This document shows positions 28,023 to 36,881 of a stretch of DNA of 64,000 bases, one piece after another. The position numbers were made by a program, and so were the translations under genes. The stretch is taken from positions 1,511-65,510 of the forward strand of contig NZ_CVRU01000081.1 in assembly GCF_001261715.1 (NCBI RefSeq), read 5' to 3'. Numbering within the stretch: the stretch's first letter is position 1; the number at the start of each line of letters is the position of its first letter. Origin of the DNA: Dysgonomonas sp. HGC4 (lineage in GTDB: Bacteria; Bacteroidota; Bacteroidia; Bacteroidales; Dysgonomonadaceae). Below the pieces are notes generated by a model. It was not told where the DNA came from. It saw only the letters and a list, made by a program, of their open reading frames with translations, and searched no databases.

Positions 28023-29657
28023 TTAGATTGATTTCCAAGCCTCTACATACTCTTGCATAGTTGCCGATAGTTGCTTACCAATAACCTCATAATCTTCATT
28101 TTCGAGATTAGCTAAAGAAACTCTAACCGACCATTCGGGACCAGCAAAACCTCCACCATTAAGTAATACTATTGAAGACTTTTCTGCCAATCGGAAAACT
28201 ACATCAACCGGTTCGAAGTTCTTTTGTAGAAACTCAACGAATTCTTTTCCATAGTTTTTTAAAGCCCATTCCTGAATATCTATTTCACAATAGTAAGCGG
28301 CTCTCTCTTTATCTGCAATAATTGGCATTTCCATACCTTCCCAAAGCAAATGGTAACGGTCTTGAATCAGTTTATTACATGCTTCTTTGTATTTATTCTC
28401 AGTATCAAGCACTGCAAATGCGGCAAATAACATCATCTGCATTTGTTGAGGAAGCGACAATCCTGCGGTGTGATTCAATGCAACCTGACGGCTGTCGGCT
28501 ACAATACGATCTATAAATTTTAGTTTTTCGGGATGAAGTGTAAGACTTTCGTACAACTTAGCAAGTCTTTCCTTTTCTTTTTGGGGAAGTGCGGAAAGCA
28601 TCTTGTCATAGATATTGTCTTCGTGTAGAGCAATAACTCCTAAACGCCAACCTGTGGCTCCGAAGTATTTAGAGAATGAATATACACACATCGTGTTTTG
28701 TGGTAATTCGTTCATTAAAGAATTAAATCCGTTTACAAATGTGCCATATACATCATCTGTCAAAATCATTAAGTTTGGATTCAAGTTCTTCACCACTTTT
28801 ACCAAGTATTTAATGCTTTCATCTGAAATTTTCACCGATGTAGGATTACTTGGATTGATTACAAAGAATGCTCTTATTGATTTATCACCCAATTTATCAA
28901 ACTCTTCGTTCGGATATTGGAAGTTAGAATTGCCATCTGCATCTTTTCCTGACCCATAGATATAGGTTACATCAAATTCGTATCTGGCTAATTGAGGAAT
29001 TTCTAGATAAGGAGTAAATGCAGGCACACCCAGAGCTATTTTGTCGCCTTTTTTGAGCAAGCCATTTACAACCAGTGAGTCAAAAATATAACACATCGCA
29101 GCAGTACCGCCCTCTACGGCAAAAATATCGTATTTGCCTTTGCGATGAGGATTCGATCCACACATCTCTTGCACCAAATAGTCATGCACAATCACTTCGG
29201 CATGCTCAAGCATTCTTATAGGACTAGGATACTGATCTCCAATTATACCTTCTGCTAATTCGAATACCCATGCATCAGCATCGAAGTTGTGTTTTTGTAT
29301 GCCATAGTTATAGATGTTCTTAAGCAATTCGATACCCCGTTGTTGATCGTTCGTTTTAAGAAAATCTTCGAAGCGTTTTGCAATTCCACTCTTTTGTGGT
29401 ATTCCAGCCATTCCTATGGGGTTGTTCATAGCTAAACGGCACTCTTCTATTCCGAATTGTCCCAGTTTAAAGAATGCTTCGCGAGGTGTTGTTGCAATCC
29501 AATTAGGATTTCCACGTCCGGCGTTTAGCATTGTTCTTACCGGTTTTAGTTGTTGATCTGATGCCAGACTGATTAAGCTATCTTTTAATTCGAAAGGACT
29601 TAATGTTTCTAATTGCTCTTCGCGATGACGTGATGTTTTTAATTTTGAGATATTCAT
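28023..29657 (-). CDS. asdA: aspartate 4-decarboxylase (bifunctional aspartate aminotransferase)
   Basis: 544-residue PLP enzyme that converts aspartate to alanine and CO2, consuming a proton. The fold-type I Lys lies in YSFSKYFGATGWRLG. NAGRGNPNWI near the N-terminus, VINPSNPTSVK and the length of about 540 (longer than ordinary aminotransferases) identify the AsdA class. The frame is open to 29759, but I start at ATG 29657, giving MNISKLKTSRHREEQLETL; the longer form has an unrelated 34-residue leader overlapping the aspT end. It follows aspT by 68 bp. AsdA with AspT forms a known electrogenic Asp/Ala cycle that raises cytoplasmic pH and generates proton motive force. Confidence 0.94.
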   Translation of the reverse strand: MNISKLKTSRHREEQLETLSPFELKDSLISLASDQQLKPVRTMLNAGRGNPNWIATTPREAFFKLGQFGIEECRLAMNNPIGMAGIPQKSGIAKRFEDFLKTNDQQRGIELLKNIYNYGIQKHNFDADAWVFELAEGIIGDQYPSPIRMLEHAEVIVHDYLVQEMCGSNPHRKGKYDIFAVEGGTAAMCYIFDSLVVNGLLKKGDKIALGVPAFTPYLEIPQLARYEFDVTYIYGSGKDADGNSNFQYPNEEFDKLGDKSIRAFFVINPSNPTSVKISDESIKYLVKVVKNLNPNLMILTDDVYGTFVNGFNSLMNELPQNTMCVYSFSKYFGATGWRLGVIALHEDNIYDKMLSALPQKEKERLAKLYESLTLHPEKLKFIDRIVADSRQVALNHTAGLSLPQQMQMMLFAAFAVLDTENKYKEACNKLIQDRYHLLWEGMEMPIIADKERAAYYCEIDIQEWALKNYGKEFVEFLQKNFEPVDVVFRLAEKSSIVLLNGGGFAGPEWSVRVSLANLENEDYEVIGKQLSATMQEYVEAWKSI

Positions 29658-29725
29658 AATTATATATTTTCGATTGTTTTTTAATAAGAGTTGAATAAGT
29701 ATTTTAATAGGTCTGTAGCCTTTCC

Positions 29726-31426
29726 TTAGCTCATCAATAGTACAATGACTACTCCCCAAATAATTAAGAGTGTATTACCTACTGCATAAGTTGTTGTATA
29801 TGATAATGCGGGAACTTTACTTTTTGTAGCGTCTTCGAGTGCACCCAAAGCTGCTGTTGTAGTACGTGCACCGGCGCAAGCTCCCAAAGTGATAGCCGGA
29901 TGAAATTTGAAAACATATTTCCCAAGTAATAATCCAACTAGCATAGGTACTATACTCACAAAAATACCTGCAACAAATAAGCTTAACCCTGAGGCTTTAA
30001 GCCCTGCGATAAAATCGGGTCCTGCAGAAATACCTACTATAGCGATAAATATATTCAAGCCCAGATTATTCATTAACCAAATAGCAGGTTCGGGGATAGC
30101 ACCAAAGGTAGGACGACGCGATCTTAACCATCCAAATATGATACCCATGATAAGTACACCCCCGCTGGCGCTAAAACTCAATGGAATATTGCCTGTTCGG
30201 AAAGTAAGAGAACCTAATAAACCTCCTAAGAAAATACCTAACCCCATATACAGTAAATCTGTTACATTGGTTGGGCGTTCGGCAAAACCTAGAGACTTGG
30301 CAAAACGGTCAACATCCGATTTACGACCTTCTATTTCTAGTACATCACCATGTTGAACTTTTACATTGCTTAGAAGAGGTAATGTTGCTTTTCCTCTATA
30401 CATTTTGAGGATAACCACACCATGACGATCTTTACTGTCTTTTAATTCCTGAAGAGTTGTTCCTTGTACTTTTTTGTTTGAAACTATTACTTTCAGAGTT
30501 TCTACACGGAAATCGAGCAATTCTATATCAGCAACTTCTTTTCCAATGAAATTTTCGTCGGTAAGAATGGTTTCTAAAGGACCGTTTAATACTAAATTAT
30601 CCCCTTTACTTACTTTATTATCCAGAGTTGGTTCCTGTATTATAACGCCATTTATCGGACGAATTCTTTCTACATATACAGGCCATCCTTTAGTTGCAAG
30701 TAAGTCTTCTACTTCTTGCACTGTTCTTTGAGTATCAAAAAAACTGCTGTTAGCTTGAATTACTCTGAAAGTAGCACCATTGTAAGCATATCCTAGGCTT
30801 GAATCTTCGTCTTGAATAGAACCGCCCAAAGAGGCTTCATATTCTTTTGTTTGCTTCACAATATCACCACCCAGAATTTTAGGTCCAATTGATGATAAGA
30901 ACCAAGCTGTACCTGCTGTTCCGAAAATATAAGTTACTGCATACGCTACGGGTATCTTGTTTATCATTTCAGTTTTAAGTCCCGAGCCAATTGTCAACTG
31001 ATTAATGGTATCGGTTGCAACCCCAATTACAGCCGAAATTGTATTCGCTCCGGCTATTAGTCCAACAGTGTTACCAATGTCAAATCCTGCGATAATTGCA
31101 GCACCCCATGCTGTTAGCAAACAAGCAATACACACTAAGCAAGCAAAAGCGATCTGAGGTAATCCTCCTTTTTTGAGACTTTGCACAAATTGAGGTCCTA
31201 CGCTGTATCCGACTGCAAATAAGAAAATCAAAAAGAAAGCAGACTTAACTGTTGGCGATATAACCAAATCTAACTGTCCGACTAATACACCCATTAGAAG
31301 TACTCCTGTAACTGAACCTAACGAAAAGCCTTTTATCTTAATTTTTCCAAGAGCAACTCCAAGAGCCAGCGTTAAGAATATGGCAAGCTCGGGAGCTGCT
31401 TGCATCGTTTTTATAATCCATTCCAT
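29726..31426 (-). CDS. aspT: aspartate:alanine exchanger (AAE family)
   Basis: 566-residue inner-membrane antiporter. About five helices (residues 10-180), a large cytoplasmic region with two TrkA-C/RCK_C-like domains (about 205-375), then about five more helices: the AspT topology. Conserved segments SAFFLIFLFAVGYSVGPQF and the mirrored LNIFIAIVGISAGPDFIAGL with GxxxGP turns are present in both halves, as are AGANTISAVIG and GACAGARTTTAALG. Paired with asdA it should exchange external Asp for internal Ala. Being immediately downstream of gadB (32-bp gap) with no gadC here, a role in Glu/GABA exchange cannot be excluded. Confidence 0.93.
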   Translation of the reverse strand: MEWIIKTMQAAPELAIFLTLALGVALGKIKIKGFSLGSVTGVLLMGVLVGQLDLVISPTVKSAFFLIFLFAVGYSVGPQFVQSLKKGGLPQIAFACLVCIACLLTAWGAAIIAGFDIGNTVGLIAGANTISAVIGVATDTINQLTIGSGLKTEMINKIPVAYAVTYIFGTAGTAWFLSSIGPKILGGDIVKQTKEYEASLGGSIQDEDSSLGYAYNGATFRVIQANSSFFDTQRTVQEVEDLLATKGWPVYVERIRPINGVIIQEPTLDNKVSKGDNLVLNGPLETILTDENFIGKEVADIELLDFRVETLKVIVSNKKVQGTTLQELKDSKDRHGVVILKMYRGKATLPLLSNVKVQHGDVLEIEGRKSDVDRFAKSLGFAERPTNVTDLLYMGLGIFLGGLLGSLTFRTGNIPLSFSASGGVLIMGIIFGWLRSRRPTFGAIPEPAIWLMNNLGLNIFIAIVGISAGPDFIAGLKASGLSLFVAGIFVSIVPMLVGLLLGKYVFKFHPAITLGACAGARTTTAALGALEDATKSKVPALSYTTTYAVGNTLLIIWGVVIVLLMS

Positions 31427-31458
31427 ATGATTGAGACTGATTTATTTGAATTGAATAA

Positions 31459-32850
31459 TTAATGGTGAAAACTATTTGACTCATCAGAGTCTGAATTATT
31501 TGTAACCGGATGTTTTTGGAAATAATCTATGCAGCGTTTCAAGTCTTCAATCATTAGTTGTGCCAAATCGTGACTAAATCCGTGACGGATCAAAACACGC
31601 TGTATAACCATATCCTCACAATTAGAAGGTAGTGAGTAAGATGCTATTTGCCATCCTCGGCTACGCATGCGGTCTGATAGATCATATAAAGTGAATCCGG
31701 GATTAATATCCTTCTTCAACATCCATGCAGCTCCGGGAAGTGCCGATTTTCCATCGTATAATAAATCGAATAAGCCTAGTTTTTCTACTTCTTCTGCAAT
31801 GTAGATTCCATGATCCAGACAAGCTTGTTGGATGCGTGCATATCCTTGACGTCCATGACGTAATAGGTTGTAATATTGAGCTATAATTTGTCCACCGGGA
31901 CGAGAGAAGTTCAAAGCAAAAGTTGGCATATTGCCACCTAAATAATTTACATTGAATACAAGTTCTTCGGGTAAATCTTCTTTCTCGCGCCATACTACCC
32001 AACCCACACCTAGTGGTGATAATCCAAATTTATGACCCGATGTATTAATAGATTTCACACGTGGTAATCTGAAATCCCATACAATATCTTCTTGAATGAA
32101 TGGTGCTACAAATCCACCACTGGCAGCATCTACATGGATAGGAATATCAAGTCCTGTTTCTTTTTGTAATTGATCAAGCGCATCACTTATCGCTTTTACA
32201 TTTTCGTATTCTAATGTGAATGTTACACCGAAAGTAGGAACAACACCTATTGTATTTTCATCTACTCTTTTCAATACCTCTTCGGGAGTCATCAATAAAC
32301 GTCCGTGTTCCATAGGTATTTCACGAATCTCAACATCAAAATAGCGTGCAAATTTATGCCAGCATATTTGTACCGGACCTGTTATAATATTGGGTTTATC
32401 GGTAGGTTTACCCTCTTTTCTGCGTTTTTCTCTCCATTTCCATTTCAAAGCCAGACCGCCCAACATGGCAGCTTCGCTCGATCCGGTGGTTGAACATCCT
32501 ATGGTATCTGCACTTTGAGGCGAATTCCATAAGTCAGCCAATATATGTACGCAACGGTTTTCAATTTCGGCTGTTTGAGGATACTCATCCTTATCAATCA
32601 TATTCTTATCAATACATTTATCCATTAAATAATGTATCTGAGGATCGAGATCAGTTTGGCAAAATGTAGCTAAGTTTTGCTTTGCATTACCATCAAGTAA
32701 TAATTCGTCGATCAAGAGGTCTTGAATAACTGTTGGATCATTGGGCTCCTCCGCAATTTTGAATTTAGGAATAGAATTTGTCGCTGCCGATTCGGCATAA
32801 GTGTCAAAAAAACTGTTGTTTTTGTCTGAATCAACTAAATGTAGTGGCAT
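31459..32850 (-). CDS. gadB: glutamate decarboxylase
   Basis: 463-residue PLP enzyme converting glutamate to GABA and CO2 with uptake of a proton. The PLP Lys is Lys274 in [16 protein letters not shown], and [13 protein letters not shown] holds the pyridine-contacting Asp. The N-terminal region ([18 protein letters not shown]) matches the helical segment that drives membrane recruitment at low pH in E. coli GadB. The C-terminus ends FHH, placing His close to the end like the His465 plug of E. coli GadB. First gene of gadB-aspT-asdA-porin. Its promoter faces operator site 3, with a leader of about 240 nt. No glutaminase or gadC is nearby. Confidence 0.96.
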   Translation of the reverse strand: MPLHLVDSDKNNSFFDTYAESAATNSIPKFKIAEEPNDPTVIQDLLIDELLLDGNAKQNLATFCQTDLDPQIHYLMDKCIDKNMIDKDEYPQTAEIENRCVHILADLWNSPQSADTIGCSTTGSSEAAMLGGLALKWKWREKRRKEGKPTDKPNIITGPVQICWHKFARYFDVEIREIPMEHGRLLMTPEEVLKRVDENTIGVVPTFGVTFTLEYENVKAISDALDQLQKETGLDIPIHVDAASGGFVAPFIQEDIVWDFRLPRVKSINTSGHKFGLSPLGVGWVVWREKEDLPEELVFNVNYLGGNMPTFALNFSRPGGQIIAQYYNLLRHGRQGYARIQQACLDHGIYIAEEVEKLGLFDLLYDGKSALPGAAWMLKKDINPGFTLYDLSDRMRSRGWQIASYSLPSNCEDMVIQRVLIRHGFSHDLAQLMIEDLKRCIDYFQKHPVTNNSDSDESNSFHH

Positions 32851-33094
32851 AATTTTCTGTTTTTATATAATTAATTAAATAGATATTTTCCTTTTAATAT
32901 ACTTCCTGTAGTCTTGTAAATGTTAATGAAATCACATGTGTGATTAATAATATTGAGCATTGTAATTGTCCATTTCATATAATAAGTTTTTTAATTATTT
33001 ACATTGATTTTAGTTATATCTCAAACTACTTGATTGATGTGGTGAAATATATTCAGATACGATTTGTTGTAGATATCTTCGTTTATTTCCGATA

Positions 33095-33102
33095 CAAAAG
33101 TA
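33095..33102 (-). promoter_or_regulatory. -7 box for the gadB operon
   Basis: TACTTTTG on the minus strand, 35 bp from the left edge of operator site 3. The flanks ATACAAAAGTATAGGCTTT are shared with the bamA promoter. No -33 at standard spacing. Confidence 0.78.
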
Positions 33103-33136
33103 TAGGCTTTCGTTTCTTGGATAACAATAATTTCAA

Positions 33137-33183
33137 TTAGAAAGACATTAGAATCCAATTCATTAATTCTAATATTTTTCTAA
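33137..33183. promoter_or_regulatory. 47-bp quadruple-hexamer operator, site 3
   Basis: TTAGAA at 33137 and 33148, TTCTAA at 33167 and 33178, all four perfect. Offsets 0, 11, 30, 41 equal those of sites 1 and 2. It sits between gadB (-) and the second Ntn hydrolase (+). Confidence 0.85.
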
Positions 33184-33217
33184 TTAAGTTTATTCTTTAT
33201 ATGCTAACTAGTCTGCC

Positions 33218-33225
33218 TATTTTTG
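33218..33225 (+). promoter_or_regulatory. -7 box for the Ntn hydrolase-exporter operon
   Basis: TATTTTTG (TAnnTTTG), 35 bp from the right edge of operator site 3. Predicted leader about 100 nt to the ATG at 33334. Confidence 0.75.
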
Positions 33226-33333
33226 CAACACGGATTTGAAGAAGTTCAATTTCAATAAATGAATTTTAGAATATTAAAATCGATAATCGAAGCAGAGAAT
33301 TTTAAATATATAATCATCAAACAAATTAAAATT

Positions 33334-34314
33334 ATGTGTACAAGAGTAGTTTATACAGGAACAAATGAAATGATAGTTACAGGTCGTACGATGGACTGGA
33401 AAACGGAACTATACAGCAATATCTGGATATTCCCAAGAGGAATGGAACGCAACGGAAAAACTGGTCAAAATTCATTAAAGTGGACATCTAAATACGGCAG
33501 TGTAGTAACCTCAGCCTTTGAGATAGCAAGTACAGACGGTATGAATGAAAAAGGATTAGTAGCTAATCTGCTTTGGTTACCCGAATCGGAATATCCGGTT
33601 AGAGATCAAAACAAACCGGGACTTACTATTGCTGCATGGGTACAATATATGTTGGATAATTTTGCAACAGTAAACGAAGCTGTTTCTTCCATTGAAGAAA
33701 GTACATTTCAGGTAGTATCGGATCAGATGCCTGATGGATCGAGAATGGCGACATTGCATCTATCCATTTCAGATGCTACAGGCGACAATGCTATTTTTGA
33801 ATATGTGGATGGCAAACTAACTATTCACCACAGCACAGAGTATAAGGTAATGACAAACTCGCCTACTTATGACAAACAACTGGCATTGAATGATTATTGG
33901 AAATCGATTGGAGGATTAACATTCTTACCCGGAACCAATCGTCCTGCCGACCGTTTTGCCAGAGCTAGCTTTTATATTGATGTAATTCCTAAAACAGATA
34001 ACCAAAAAGTAGCAATTGCCAGTGTATTCAGTGTAATTAGAAATGCTTCTGTTCCTCACGGCATATCAACTCCTGAAAATCCTGAAATATCTTCTACTCA
34101 ATGGAGAACTGTATCAGATAGTAAGAATCTGATTTACTTTTTCGAATCGAGTGTAACTCCAAATACTTTTTGGGTAAGATTACAAGATATGAATCTATCA
34201 GAAGGTGCTCCTGTAATGAAATTATCTATTGCAAATGACGAAACATACAGTGGCAATACTGCTAAAGACTTTAAACCAGCAGAGCCTTTCAAATTTATAG
34301 GTGTAAACGCTTAA
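33334..34314 (+). CDS. choloylglycine hydrolase/penicillin V acylase-family Ntn hydrolase, leaderless paralogue
   Basis: 326 residues when started at ATG 33334, which gives Met-Cys: removal of Met exposes the catalytic Cys2, with Arg18 and Asp21 in GRTMDW as in bile-salt hydrolases. The frame is open to 33259, but those extra 25 residues are not a signal peptide and would block the nucleophile. Aligned by eye with the secreted copy at 21154-22197, only about 40 of 325 residues differ, so this is a recent duplication in which one copy lost (or gained) export. It heads a run of four exporter genes (77-bp gap to the next). Predicted to be cytoplasmic. Substrate unknown. Confidence 0.92.
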   Translation: MCTRVVYTGTNEMIVTGRTMDWKTELYSNIWIFPRGMERNGKTGQNSLKWTSKYGSVVTSAFEIASTDGMNEKGLVANLLWLPESEYPVRDQNKPGLTIAAWVQYMLDNFATVNEAVSSIEESTFQVVSDQMPDGSRMATLHLSISDATGDNAIFEYVDGKLTIHHSTEYKVMTNSPTYDKQLALNDYWKSIGGLTFLPGTNRPADRFARASFYIDVIPKTDNQKVAIASVFSVIRNASVPHGISTPENPEISSTQWRTVSDSKNLIYFFESSVTPNTFWVRLQDMNLSEGAPVMKLSIANDETYSGNTAKDFKPAEPFKFIGVNA

Positions 34315-34390
34315 ATGAACTTATAATTCTCTCAACCTCTCAAAAATTAATTGATTTAAAATAGACATCAAAAATTACAATCCCAATAAT

Positions 34391-35833
34391 ATGTTCAAAC
34401 ATTTAATAACCTCTAGTATAGTTTCTCTTCTTTGTTCGGCAACTCTTTTGGCGCAAGATACAAACGTTGAACTCAGTCTTGAGCAATCTATGCAATTGGC
34501 ACATAATGGAAACAAAAGCCTCAAGATTGCGACCAAAGAAATTGAATGGGCTAAGAACGAGCATCAAAGAATAAATTCATTTTGGCTTCCAAGCATTAAT
34601 GCAACGGGTGCATACATGCATATGTCGAATAAAATAGAAGTGAAACAACCATTGAGCGATTATACTAATCCTGCAAAAGATTATATACATTCTATCTATC
34701 CCGGCGAGCAGATTATCTCATCGGCATTAGATAAGTTAGGCAGTCAATCTCTTAATGTGCCACTTGTACCACAAAATTTTACAACAATTGATGCAAATCT
34801 AACATTGCCCTTATTCACTGGAGGTAAACGTATCTATGCAGGCAGAATAAGTAAACAGATGATCTCTGTAGCTAATGTAAATAAAGAACAAATAGATGCG
34901 GGAGTACAAATATTACTTGTTGAAAATTATTATGGTTTGCGTTTAGGTAACAGAATTGTTGATGTTAAAGAAAAAGCATACGAGTCTTTAAATACGCATT
35001 ATCAGAATGCATTGAAACTTGAAGAAAACGGAATGATAAATAAAGCAGAGCGCTTGTTTGTCAAAGTAAACCTAGACGAGGCTAAACGAGAATTAGAGGC
35101 TGCACGAAAAGACTTGGATATTACTCAAAAATCGTTCAAAGTCTTAATCAAAATGGAAACGGAAGATACTATATCTCCAGTATCATCTCTCTTTATAAAT
35201 GATTCTGTACCCTCTTTATCATATTTCAAAGGACTGATAAAAGATAATAATTATATGGTTAAGCAAATGAAGATACAGAAGGATATAGCTGGTAATCAAT
35301 TAAAGATAGCAAATGCAGCATATGTACCAAACATTGCTTTACTCGGAAAACAAACTGTTTATGCAAATGGAATAGAGAGAAACCTATTACCAAGAACTTT
35401 TATTGGGGCTGGATTTACATGGAATATTTTTGATGGATTTAATAGAGAGAAGAAAATTAAACAAGCCAGAATCGCACAACAAATTCTGGATATAGAAAGC
35501 GAAAAGATAATAGATGACAATGAACTAGGAATAGATAAACTTTATAATCAGATGCAAAATGCACTGGATAATATTACAACTCTGACTACAACTATAGAGA
35601 TGAGTAAAGAGTTGTTGAGAATACGTAAACTGGCATATCAGGAGGGAATGTCTACCTCAACCGAAGTAGTTGATGCAGAAGTATTGCTCTCGAAAGTTCA
35701 AATAGCCTCATTACTGGCATACTACGAGTATGATGTTGCATTGATAAACCTGCTTTCGGTTTGTGGTATTCCTCAATCATTTGATCAATACAGCAATAAC
35801 GGAAAAACTGAACAGTATATTTTCAATCGTTAA
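34391..35833 (+). CDS. TolC-family outer-membrane efflux protein
   Basis: 480 residues with a signal peptide (about 1-21, ending TLLAQ). The rest has the TolC repeat structure: two long coiled-coil helical hairpins (IRKLAYQEGMSTSTEVVDAEVLLSKVQIASLLAYYEYDVALINLL, quoted only as location near the C-terminus, residues about 415-460) and two short barrel segments, including SINATGAYMHM and FTWNIFDGF. It forms the outer-membrane duct for the adjacent HlyD adaptor and ABC permeases. Confidence 0.93.
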   Translation: MFKHLITSSIVSLLCSATLLAQDTNVELSLEQSMQLAHNGNKSLKIATKEIEWAKNEHQRINSFWLPSINATGAYMHMSNKIEVKQPLSDYTNPAKDYIHSIYPGEQIISSALDKLGSQSLNVPLVPQNFTTIDANLTLPLFTGGKRIYAGRISKQMISVANVNKEQIDAGVQILLVENYYGLRLGNRIVDVKEKAYESLNTHYQNALKLEENGMINKAERLFVKVNLDEAKRELEAARKDLDITQKSFKVLIKMETEDTISPVSSLFINDSVPSLSYFKGLIKDNNYMVKQMKIQKDIAGNQLKIANAAYVPNIALLGKQTVYANGIERNLLPRTFIGAGFTWNIFDGFNREKKIKQARIAQQILDIESEKIIDDNELGIDKLYNQMQNALDNITTLTTTIEMSKELLRIRKLAYQEGMSTSTEVVDAEVLLSKVQIASLLAYYEYDVALINLLSVCGIPQSFDQYSNNGKTEQYIFNR

Positions 35834-35871
35834 TTCTCAAATTTTATCAAAAAAAGAAAACAAAAATAATT

Positions 35872-36867
35872 ATGGACAAGACAAAAAAATATTTGATTAT
35901 AGCTTTCATCTCAATCTTAGCGGTTGTCACAATCATCTCTGTATTAGGAATGTTTATGTTGAAAGAAAAGCCTGTTATCTTACAAGGGCAGGTAGAGGCT
36001 ACTGAAATACGTATCTCAGGAAAATTACCTGGACGAATCGATTCCTTTTACGTAAAAGAAGGTCAAACGGTTATGAAAGGAGACACCTTAGTTACCATTA
36101 ACTGTCCCGAAGGCTTTGCTAAATTATCGCAGGCAAATGCAATGGAAAGTATAGCTGCAGCTCAAAACAACAAAATAGACGAAGGTAATCGTAAACAAAT
36201 CATTGAATCGTTTCTTCAACTTTGGAATAAGTCTAAATCTGATTTGGAATTAGCAACAACTACTCACGAAAGAATATCTACACTTTATAAGGAGGGAGTC
36301 CTTACATCTCAACGAAAAGATGAAAGCGAAGCAGTTTATAAAGCAACTGTAGCAGCAGAGCGTGCTGCATATCAACAATATCAAATGGCACTCGATGGTG
36401 CACGTAGTCAGGACAGAGCAAGTGCACGATCTTTAGTAGATGTTGCAAAAGGAACTGTTAATGAAGTTAGTGCCACTCTAAAAGATGCCGTATTATTAGC
36501 TCCCGAAAATGGTCAGATTTCAACCATTTATCCAAAAACGGGAGAACTTATCGGTCAAGGAATGCCTATAATGAGCCTTGTGGTATTAGAAGATGCTCAT
36601 GTGGTAATAAATGTGAGGGAAGATCTATTACATAATTTCAAGATGGGTGATAAGTTTAAAGGAGATGTTCCTGCTTTAAATAAAAAGGGAATCACTTTCG
36701 TAGTAAACTACATCAGTCCACTAGGTAGTTATGCAACTTGGAAATCGACAAAAGAATCGGGCAGTTATGATATGACAACTTTTGAACTGCATGCATTACC
36801 CGAATCTCCACTCGAAGGATTACGTCCAGGTATGTCTGTTTTGATAAATCTTGACAATAAAAAATAA
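35872..36867 (+). CDS. HlyD/EmrA-type membrane-fusion adaptor
   Basis: 331 residues with one N-terminal membrane helix (about 8-28), then a split lipoyl/barrel-sandwich domain: GQVEATEIRISGKLPGRIDSFYVKEGQTVMKGD near residues 42-75 (location only) and VLLAPENGQISTIYPKTGEL after a coiled-coil hairpin rich in Ala, Glu and Lys. A beta-barrel domain follows. It bridges the inner-membrane permeases and the TolC protein. 15 bp separate it from the first permease gene. Confidence 0.93.
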   Translation: MDKTKKYLIIAFISILAVVTIISVLGMFMLKEKPVILQGQVEATEIRISGKLPGRIDSFYVKEGQTVMKGDTLVTINCPEGFAKLSQANAMESIAAAQNNKIDEGNRKQIIESFLQLWNKSKSDLELATTTHERISTLYKEGVLTSQRKDESEAVYKATVAAERAAYQQYQMALDGARSQDRASARSLVDVAKGTVNEVSATLKDAVLLAPENGQISTIYPKTGELIGQGMPIMSLVVLEDAHVVINVREDLLHNFKMGDKFKGDVPALNKKGITFVVNYISPLGSYATWKSTKESGSYDMTTFELHALPESPLEGLRPGMSVLINLDNKK

Positions 36868-36881
36868 ATAAAAGCCTGGAT

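Larger units (their letters stand above)
32851..33333. other. 483-bp divergent intergenic region between gadB and the second Ntn hydrolase
   Basis: Contains operator site 3 flanked symmetrically by two -7 boxes, and a long gadB leader (about 32851-33088) with the shared element TCAAACTACTT at 33021 on the plus strand. Confidence 0.7.

Noticed and set aside
29658-29759. 34-residue extension of aspartate decarboxylase
   Set aside because: It overlaps the end of aspT and is unlike the family N-terminus.
30474-30731. plus-strand frames within aspT
   Set aside because: They are antisense to the conserved RCK_C region and their composition reflects reversed codons of the real gene.
33259-33333. 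25-residue extension of the second Ntn hydrolase
   Set aside because: It is not a signal peptide and would bury the catalytic Cys, whereas ATG 33334 gives Met-Cys as in bile-salt hydrolases.
21154-34314. Genomic island or prophage spanning the regulon
   Set aside because: No integrase, tRNA border, direct-repeat ends or visible base-composition change.
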